Positions 30,879-36,488 of a stretch of DNA of 36,488 bases are shown here, piece after piece. The translations under genes were made by a program, and so were the position numbers. Below the pieces are notes generated by a model, which was given only the letters and a program-made list of their open reading frames with translations, was not told the origin of the DNA and ran no database searches. Source of the DNA: Isosphaera sp. (GTDB lineage: Bacteria; Planctomycetota; Phycisphaerae; Phycisphaerales; UBA1924); NCBI GenBank assembly GCA_013822085.1, contig PNJV01000023.1, positions 1 to 36,488 on the forward strand, written 5' to 3'. How positions within the stretch are numbered: position 1 is the stretch's first letter; each line of letters starts with the position of its first letter.

Positions 30879-32804
30879 TCAGCCGGGGCGCACGCCCTGG
30901 AGCACCTGCCGGGCGCGCTCGGCGTGCTCGCGCCGGACCGTGTCGAGGACCTCGCGGCTGATCCGCGCCGCGGCGGGCCCGTCGCCGCGGCCGACGGCGG
31001 CGCAGTGCTCGACGACGCAACGGTGGAGGAGCTTGAGGGCCTCGCGCGGCTGGCGCACGGCCTCCAGGGCGTCGGTCAGGCCGGCCCGGCCCACCCGCTG
31101 ATCAAAGAGCGCCGCCAGCGGGTCCTGAGGCCCGGACGCATCGGGGCTGGGCGCGCTGGTGCCCGATGGGCTGGTGCCGGGCGCGTCAGGGCTTGGCGAG
31201 CCGGGGATGGGCGCAGCGGGAACTGGCGCAGCCCCCAGGGCCACCGTGGCGGGGTCCTTGCACGCCTCCAGGCGCGCCAGGCACAGGTCGTAGAGCATCG
31301 GGCCGGTCCAAACGAGGGACTCGACGAGCGACTGCTTGTCCACCCGGGCCTGGGCGAAGAAGCCGGCGCTCTCGCGGAAGAGCGCGTGGCGCAGCTCGGA
31401 GGGCATGAGAACCTTGAAGACCGCGGCCCGGCACTGGAGCAGGGCGTTGCTCAGCAGCGGCCAGACCAGCGGGCGCATCTTCTCCAGGTCGCCGGCGACC
31501 TGCGCGGCCTCGTCGACGCGATCGACGACGACCACCATCGCGCGGTAGCCGAGCCCACGGAGCACCGCCGCGGCCCGGTCGAGCATGGCCAGGCGGCGCT
31601 CGACGCCGCCGGCCTCGGGCATCACCCCCGCGTGCTGCCAGGCGCGGCGCAGCGGCGCCGGGAGCCCTCGCAGCATGGACAGCACCGCCCGCTCGCTGCG
31701 GCCCAGGGCCCGCACCTGCCTGTGCACCCGGTGGGCCAGCCGACGCACGCTCAGGCGGCCCGCGGCCCGCCGCAGGACCACCCCGGCCCAGGCCAGCCCG
31801 GCCACAGCCGCCGCGGTGCTGACCACCACCCCGCGCTGGGACACCTGCGAAGCGCCCGCAAAGCCCAGCTCCCACACCTGTGTGAACTCGTCGGCCCACC
31901 CCGGCTCCCACTCCGAGAGCATGCCCCAGGCCAGGACGCCCAGCGGCAGGGCCCAGCCCAGCCGGGCCGCCAGCTTCCAGGAGCGCTCCGGCCAGCCGCG
32001 GCCAAGGCCCAGCCGCGCCAGGAGCCTGCGCTGGCGTCGCGGGGCCTGCTCGTGGTGGTCGTAGAGGGCCTGGAGGACGGCCAGGGTCTGCCGCTGGTGG
32101 GGCGGCAGGGCGCGCAGGGCCGCGCGCTGCTCGCCCGAGCCCGACCCGACGTCCACGCGCACGGCCTCGCCCCCGCCGGACTCGCCCAGCACGCCGGCCA
32201 CCAGGGCCGAGACCGCCGAGCGCAGGATCACGTCCAGGTGGTCCTCGGCGCGGAGGCGCCAGAGCCACGCCGGCGCGCCCGCAAAGGGGGGCTGCGCGCC
32301 GGGCTCGGCGCGGCCCGCTGTGGCAGCCGGCCCGCGGGCTCGGGCGCGGCGGGGCTCGCTCTCGGGCCGGCCCCCGAGCCTGGCCCGCAGGCTCTCGAGC
32401 ATGGGCCCGAAGTCCTCGTGGGGGATCAGCAGCAGCCGGCGCGGCTGAGCCTGCCCGGCGGGGGCGGGGCTCGGCTTGGCCCCGGCGGGGGCCTGGTCGG
32501 CGCGGGCGGCGGCGTTGTGCCGAGCGATGGCCCCTTCGAGCATCAGCCGCATCGCCGTTTTGCCGCTGCCCTTGTCGCCGAAGACGACCGCCGAGCCGGG
32601 GCTCTCCATGTCGCCGATGAACTTCTCCAGCTCGGCGTGGCGGGCGCGCTGGGCCAGCAGGTCGGACCCGGCTGCGCCCGACTGGCTCGGCCCCATGGCC
32701 CCGCGCGTAAGGATCCGCCGCAGGACGGCGTCCTGCCAGGCTTCCTCGCCCAGGAATGGGTCCTGCACGAGGCCGTGGCCGCGGAAGAACTCGCTGGGCG
32801 ACAT
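30879..32804 (-). CDS. KAP-like membrane P-loop ATPase of unknown role
   Basis: 641 residues. The opening FFRGHGLVQDPFLGEEAWQD precedes a P-loop VVFGDKGSGKT (Lys82-Thr83). The probable Walker B is MVVVVDRVDEA (423-433). Two hydrophobic helices (about 283-297 and 325-345) lie between Walker A and B. Membrane helices inserted in the NTPase domain are the hallmark of KAP NTPases, which organise signalling complexes at the inner membrane. The segments 102-120 and 145-178 are disordered. After Walker B come a helical region (VWPLLSNALLQCRAAVFKVL), a Pro/Ser linker (about 525-565) and a helical C-terminus. ATG 32804 has AGGAGG 8 bases upstream. The phosphomannomutase gene lies 124 bases upstream on the same strand, so they may share a transcript. 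Family assignment is by layout only. Confidence 0.65.
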   Translation of the reverse strand: MSPSEFFRGHGLVQDPFLGEEAWQDAVLRRILTRGAMGPSQSGAAGSDLLAQRARHAELEKFIGDMESPGSAVVFGDKGSGKTAMRLMLEGAIARHNAAARADQAPAGAKPSPAPAGQAQPRRLLLIPHEDFGPMLESLRARLGGRPESEPRRARARGPAATAGRAEPGAQPPFAGAPAWLWRLRAEDHLDVILRSAVSALVAGVLGESGGGEAVRVDVGSGSGEQRAALRALPPHQRQTLAVLQALYDHHEQAPRRQRRLLARLGLGRGWPERSWKLAARLGWALPLGVLAWGMLSEWEPGWADEFTQVWELGFAGASQVSQRGVVVSTAAAVAGLAWAGVVLRRAAGRLSVRRLAHRVHRQVRALGRSERAVLSMLRGLPAPLRRAWQHAGVMPEAGGVERRLAMLDRAAAVLRGLGYRAMVVVVDRVDEAAQVAGDLEKMRPLVWPLLSNALLQCRAAVFKVLMPSELRHALFRESAGFFAQARVDKQSLVESLVWTGPMLYDLCLARLEACKDPATVALGAAPVPAAPIPGSPSPDAPGTSPSGTSAPSPDASGPQDPLAALFDQRVGRAGLTDALEAVRQPREALKLLHRCVVEHCAAVGRGDGPAAARISREVLDTVRREHAERARQVLQGVRPG

Positions 32805-32928
32805 CGTCGCGCCTCCTGGGCCGAGCGCACACCGCCGGCCCCCCGCCCCCTACCACCAGCCCCCGGCCCCGCACCAGCCCCCGGCCCCATGCGCCGCGGC
32901 GTCCCCTCGGTGATCGGCCCGTGGCGGT

Positions 32929-34350
32929 TTAGTGCTCCACGCGCTGGCCGAGCATGGGGGCGACGCGGGCCAGGGCGGCCTCGAGCGACTTGCGGTCGCG
33001 GGCCTCGAGGTTGAGCCGCAGCAGGGGCTCGGTGTTGCTCTTGCGCACGTTGCACCACCAGCCGTGCGCGGCGAAGCAGTCGACCGTGACGCCGTCGAGC
33101 TCGTCGATGGTCCCGTGCCCGGCGAACTCGTGGCGGAGCTTGGCCAGGGCCGCGTCCTTGTCCTCGATCTGGAAGTTGATCTCGCCGGACTGGGCGTATC
33201 GGGCCACGGGGGCCACCAGCTCGCTGACCCTCTTGCCGCTCTCGGCCAGGAGTGTCAGCACGGTGCACATGGCGATCACGCCGCTGTCGGCGTCGAAGTT
33301 GCCCGCGAAGTAGAAGTGCCCGGAGAGCTCGCCGCCGAAGACGCCCTTGTGCTCGGCCATGGCCTGCTTCATGAACACGTGGCCCACGCGGCTGCGCACC
33401 GGCACGCCGCCGGCCTTCTCGATGGCCTCGGCCACGGCCTTGGTCGAGCGCAGGTCGTAGACGACCGCCGCCCCGGGGGACTGCTTGAGGAACGCCCCGC
33501 ACAGGGCCCCGGTGAGCTGGTCGCACCCGACGATGGCGCCCCGCTCGTCGACCAGGACGCAGCGGTCGGCGTCGCCGTCGTAGCAGAACCCCGCGTCGGC
33601 CTTCTGGGCCACCACGGCCTGGGAGCACTGGCGGACGTTGGCCGCCACCAGGGGGTTGGGCTCGTGGGCGAACTCGCCGCGGGAGTTGTCGAAGTTCAGC
33701 TCGACGATCTCGAGGCCGTCAACGCCGGCGCCCTTCTTGCCAAAGAGCCGCGGGATCATGGTCCCGGCCATGCCGTTGCTGGCGTCGATGACCACGCGCA
33801 GCGGCTTCTTGCCCCTGCGCTTGCCCAGGTCCATGAAGCGCAGCACGTGGGCGCGATAGGCGTCCCAGAGGTCGCGCGGCTCGACGCGGCCGCCGCCGGG
33901 CTGGAGGTGCTGGCGGTCAACCAGGGCCGCGTACTTGCGCACCTCGGCAAGGCCCGTCGCCTCCCCGACGGGCTTGGCCTTGCGGCGCGACACCTTGAAG
34001 CCGTTGTACTGCGGCGGGTTGTGGCTGGCCGTGCACATCACCCCGCCGGCGCAGTCCAGGTGGTTGACGGCAAAGTAGATGAACGAGGTGTCCACCATGC
34101 CCACGTCCAGGACGTTGCCGCCGTGGTCGGTGATGCCCCTGATCAGGGCCTCGCACAGGGCCGGGCTGCTCTTGCGCATGTCGCGCCCGACGACGATGTT
34201 CTTCATCATCGGCGAGGTCTCGCCGGCCGAAGCCGCGTCCTGGAGCAAGAACCGCGAGACGCCGTAGCCGATCTGCCAGGCCATGGTCTCGTTGAGCGGG
34301 TCGGGGTACACGCCGCGCACGTCGTAGGCCTTGAAGACTTTGCCAAGCAT
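32929..34350 (-). CDS. phosphomannomutase/phosphoglucomutase
   Basis: Alpha-D-phosphohexomutase that interconverts hexose 1- and 6-phosphates for nucleotide-sugar and polysaccharide synthesis. 473 residues from the ATG at 34350, chosen for GGGAG 8 bases upstream and for the standard N-terminus MLGKVFKAYDVRGVYPDPL. Four signature loops: phosphoserine loop TASHNPPQYNG with Ser109, metal loop DGDADR (258-263), sugar-binding GGELSGH (339-345) and phosphate-binding RKSNTEPLLRLNLEA near the end. The active-site set is complete. Glucose versus mannose preference cannot be read from the sequence. A promoter TTGGCC-N18-TAGCCT lies 60 bases upstream. Confidence 0.92.
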   Translation of the reverse strand: MLGKVFKAYDVRGVYPDPLNETMAWQIGYGVSRFLLQDAASAGETSPMMKNIVVGRDMRKSSPALCEALIRGITDHGGNVLDVGMVDTSFIYFAVNHLDCAGGVMCTASHNPPQYNGFKVSRRKAKPVGEATGLAEVRKYAALVDRQHLQPGGGRVEPRDLWDAYRAHVLRFMDLGKRRGKKPLRVVIDASNGMAGTMIPRLFGKKGAGVDGLEIVELNFDNSRGEFAHEPNPLVAANVRQCSQAVVAQKADAGFCYDGDADRCVLVDERGAIVGCDQLTGALCGAFLKQSPGAAVVYDLRSTKAVAEAIEKAGGVPVRSRVGHVFMKQAMAEHKGVFGGELSGHFYFAGNFDADSGVIAMCTVLTLLAESGKRVSELVAPVARYAQSGEINFQIEDKDAALAKLRHEFAGHGTIDELDGVTVDCFAAHGWWCNVRKSNTEPLLRLNLEARDRKSLEAALARVAPMLGQRVEH

Positions 34351-34409
34351 GATCGGCTCCCGTTCGCCCCGCAACGCCCGCCCGGCTCCCCCCAGCGCAC
34401 GCGCCGCCA

Positions 34410-34439
34410 AGGCTAGCGGCCCGTGACCTCCGCGGCCAA
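34410..34439 (-). promoter_or_regulatory. candidate promoter of the phosphohexomutase gene
   Basis: On the minus strand TTGGCC (34439-34434), an 18-base spacer and TAGCCT (34415-34410). Start near 34403 gives a leader of about 53 bases with a GGGAG ribosome site. The -35 is weak. Confidence 0.4.
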
Positions 34440-34476
34440 CCAGGCCCCCGCCCCGCCGACGGGCTTGACACGACGC

Positions 34477-35418
34477 TCACGCTTGGTGCATCGGCTCCTG
34501 ACCGGTGAGCACACGCCAGATGTCGCGCACGACCCAGGACATGTTCCGCTGCGCCATGGCCGTGGCCGAGGCGATGTGCGGCGACAGCTTGACGTTCGGC
34601 ACGCCCAGGAGGCCGTAGCCCGGCCCGAACGGCTCGGGCTCGTGCACGTCCAGCAGCGCCATGGCCCCCGGGTGCGCGGCCATGAACCGCGCCAGCGCCG
34701 GGCCGTCGATCACAAAGCCACGGCTGGTGTTCATGAACACGACCCCCGGCTTCATGAGATCAAAGTCCTCCGGCCCCACCAGGCCGGCGTTGCCGGGCCT
34801 GCCGTCCACGTGCACCGTGAGTATGTCAGCGCGCTGGCACAGCTCGGCCCGGCTCACGGGCTCGGCCCCGCTGCGCACCGGCACGGGGATATGCAGCAGG
34901 TCGTGATAGATCACGGTCATCCCCAGGGCCCGCGCCACCCGGGCCACGCCGGACCCGATGCGCCCAAGGCCCCAGATCCCCAGCGTCAGCTCGCACAGCT
35001 GCCGCGGGGCCCGCAGCTCGGCCCGCAGCGCGTTCCAGCGCTCTGCCGGCAGCGCCCCGTCCAGGAACAGCCGCGGCCGCGTCGCATCCAGCATCCACGC
35101 CGTGACGTACTCGATCACCGCCGACGTGTTCGCGTCCGGCGTGCTGACCACCACCACGCCGCGCGCCCGGCAGGCGTCCAGATCGATGTTGTCCAGCCCC
35201 ACGCCAGCCCGCCCGACCACCCTCAGCCGCGGCCCGCGGGCCAGGAACGCGCCGTCGACGCGCGTGTACGTCCGCACCACCGCCGCGTCGGCACGCGCCA
35301 TCGCGTCGTTGAACCCCGCCTGGCCCGGCCCGAGCGCGATCACGTCGCACCGCTCGGCCAACCACCGCGCCGCCTCGTCGTCCAAGTGCTCGGTCTGGAT
35401 AACCACCGGCCGTGCCAT
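34477..35418 (-). CDS. D-isomer-specific 2-hydroxyacid dehydrogenase
   Basis: NAD(P)-dependent dehydrogenase of the phosphoglycerate dehydrogenase/hydroxypyruvate reductase family. 313 residues from ATG 35418; an upstream extension would run through the promoter. The nucleotide-binding fold holds GLGRIG (150-155) and Asp173 after strand 2 (YHD), suggesting NAD. Catalytic residues: Arg233 in NTSRGFV, Glu260 in DVHEPEP and His281 in SPHIAS. N-terminal substrate-domain motifs GRAGVGLDNIDL (69-80) and STPDANTSAVIEY (92-104) are close to SerA, but there is no C-terminal ACT domain, so a biosynthetic SerA is unlikely to be certain. TATGCT lies 5 bases before the start; a divergent SGNH-like gene begins 67 bases away. 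Confidence 0.88.
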   Translation of the reverse strand: MARPVVIQTEHLDDEAARWLAERCDVIALGPGQAGFNDAMARADAAVVRTYTRVDGAFLARGPRLRVVGRAGVGLDNIDLDACRARGVVVVSTPDANTSAVIEYVTAWMLDATRPRLFLDGALPAERWNALRAELRAPRQLCELTLGIWGLGRIGSGVARVARALGMTVIYHDLLHIPVPVRSGAEPVSRAELCQRADILTVHVDGRPGNAGLVGPEDFDLMKPGVVFMNTSRGFVIDGPALARFMAAHPGAMALLDVHEPEPFGPGYGLLGVPNVKLSPHIASATAMAQRNMSWVVRDIWRVLTGQEPMHQA

Positions 35419-35423
35419 AGCCG

Positions 35424-35477
35424 AGCATACACCACTCAGCCCGGGCCCTTGCAACCCGGCCCACACAGAGGTATACC
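35424..35477. promoter_or_regulatory. divergent overlapping promoters sharing a palindromic -35
   Basis: TTGCAA (35449-35454) is its own reverse complement. Rightward it is 17 bases from TATACC (35472-35477), which is 7 bases before ATG 35485. Leftward it is 19 bases from TATGCT (35429-35424), which is 5 bases before ATG 35418. Both genes would have leaderless or nearly leaderless mRNAs, and their transcription could exclude each other. Confidence 0.5.
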
Positions 35478-35484
35478 ACACGAT

Positions 35485-36488
35485 ATGAACACAACCATGT
35501 CCAAACTCGCCCGCCGGATTCGAGCGGCGCTGCATTTAGGAGCGGCGCTGCATTGGCGCATCGCCCACAGCGCCAGAGCCGCGGCCCTGCTCGTCGTGGC
35601 GATCGCCATGGCCGGCTGGGCCCCCAAACCCCTGACCCGCCCCGCCATCATCGGGGCCTCCGCCTCCGATGGCTATCAGATCCGCGTCACCACCGCCGAC
35701 AACCAAAGGGTCCCCGTCAACGCCGAATCTGTCTACCTCACGCTCGTCGGGACCGAGGACGTCAAGGCTAGTTTCCACGCCAGCGATAGCTTCTATTGGA
35801 ACCCTGTCGAACAAGGCGACCGGCAGGCAAACGCCGCGCTCGCCGACGACCCCACGGTCGTGATCGCCGTCGATTTCCTGTTCTGGTACGCCTACGCGTT
35901 CCCGGACCGGTCGGCCGATGCTCCAAAGCCCGAAGAGCAGGCCCGCGCCCGACTCACCCTTGGCCTCAAGGCTCTCGAACGCTTCGGCAACACACCGATC
36001 GCCCTCGGCGACATCCCAAGCCCCAACGAGGCCATGCGCGCGCTCATAGGCCTGGCCCAAAGAGACCTGTGGCTGCCTTCTAAGGAGCTCCTCGATGAGC
36101 TCAACGCGACCGTCGCCGCGTGGGCGGCCAAGCGCCCGAGCGTCACGATCTTCAAGGTCTCGGAGCTGTTCCTCTCGGTCCACGAAAGCCGCCAGCTGCG
36201 CGCCGGCCCGGTGGTCATCCCCGCCGAGCAGACCCGCGCGCTCATCCAGGACGACGGGCTACACCCGACCGCCCGCGGCCTGGCGGTGCTGGTCCTGACG
36301 GCGCTGGATTCGCTCGCGCAGCGCGGCGTGATCCCTCAAGACTCGTTCAAGAAAGACCTGGCGCAGATCGAGCGCGACCTGCCCGAGGTCGCTCGCACGC
36401 TCTACAAGCCACTGACGCCCTTTATAACGGAGCCTCCCGCTCCGCCAGCCAACCCGGATCAGCCGCAATCTCTGGCCGATCTTGCGAG
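35485..36488 (+). CDS. SGNH/GDSL-hydrolase-like protein, 3'-truncated by window edge
   Basis: 334 codons are open to the window edge; the stop is outside. ATG 35485 is preferred (a promoter ends 7 bases before it); ATG 35497 is the alternative. A basic start and a hydrophobic run AAALLVVAIAMAGWA (about 33-47) look like a signal peptide or anchor, so the rest is probably periplasmic. IIGASASDGYQI (about 55-66) matches SGNH block I, with the nucleophile Ser in GAS, and DDGLHPTARG (near 255) matches block V with the Asp-x-x-His pair. Glycan O-acetyl esterases and AlgX-like proteins share this fold. Codon use has more A/T in third positions than its neighbours (TCT, AGT, ATA, AGA). An in-frame 18-bp duplication lies at 35523-35554. 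Confidence 0.65.
   Translation, partial: MNTTMSKLARRIRAALHLGAALHWRIAHSARAAALLVVAIAMAGWAPKPLTRPAIIGASASDGYQIRVTTADNQRVPVNAESVYLTLVGTEDVKASFHASDSFYWNPVEQGDRQANAALADDPTVVIAVDFLFWYAYAFPDRSADAPKPEEQARARLTLGLKALERFGNTPIALGDIPSPNEAMRALIGLAQRDLWLPSKELLDELNATVAAWAAKRPSVTIFKVSELFLSVHESRQLRAGPVVIPAEQTRALIQDDGLHPTARGLAVLVLTALDSLAQRGVIPQDSFKKDLAQIERDLPEVARTLYKPLTPFITEPPAPPANPDQPQSLADLA
35523..35554 (+). repeat. 14-bp direct repeat, 18-bp period, at start of SGNH-like gene
   Basis: AGCGGCGCTGCATT occurs at 35523-35536 and 35541-35554, an in-frame duplication of six codons that gives AALHLGAALHW in the basic N-terminal region before the hydrophobic segment. Confidence 0.85.

Overview
The window looks like a chromosomal segment of a very GC-rich planctomycete, most likely of the Phycisphaerae. 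This is inferred from gene content, not from a marker gene. The signs are: two tandem pseudopilin-like proteins with the N-terminal prepilin cleavage/methylation motif and a conserved C-terminal FGD...DGHA-type motif; a Ser/Thr kinase with a C-terminal membrane anchor; an excisionase-type HTH protein with an acidic linker and two C-terminal membrane helices; a futalosine-type UbiA prenyltransferase; FolE2; and many Pro/Ala-rich extensions on housekeeping proteins. No rRNA, tRNA, CRISPR array, insertion sequence or prophage gene was seen.

Layout. 3-3158 (+): the tail of an unknown protein, a UbiA/MqnP-like prenyltransferase, and a GbsR-type regulator translationally coupled to an unknown gene. 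3159-6488 (-): HTH-membrane protein, lexA, a possible small ORF with its own promoter, and dprA. 6662-8230 (+): a SpoIID/LytB-domain lipoprotein. 8255-15398 (-): a PcrA/UvrD helicase, an APC permease fused to a USP-like domain, and two pseudopilins. 16045-18906 (+): a Ser/Thr kinase and infC, which appears to start at AUC. 18927-20434 (-): a coupled pair of unknown genes, one a multi-pass membrane protein. 20513-30874 (+): a membrane protein, folE2, mrdA-rodA, rsmG, a DinG-type helicase and plsC. 30879-35418 (-): a KAP-like membrane ATPase, a phosphomannomutase/phosphoglucomutase and a 2-hydroxyacid dehydrogenase. 35485-end (+): an SGNH-hydrolase-like protein cut by the window edge.

Functionally this is mostly core biology: DNA repair and uptake (lexA, pcrA, dinG-like, dprA), cell-wall elongation (mrdA-rodA, possibly the SpoIID protein), translation (infC, rsmG), lipid and cofactor synthesis (plsC, folE2, ubiA) and sugar-phosphate metabolism. 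The less usual signals lie in gene starts and protein architecture. At least eight genes that lack a Shine-Dalgarno sequence carry a TANNNT hexamer only 5-9 bases before the start codon, which suggests widespread leaderless transcription. infC has no usable canonical start but a good ribosome site before ATC. Several promoters carry palindromes in their spacers. The clearest protein without a known role is the membrane-embedded P-loop ATPase at 30879-32804. All family calls were made by reading motifs; no search was run.
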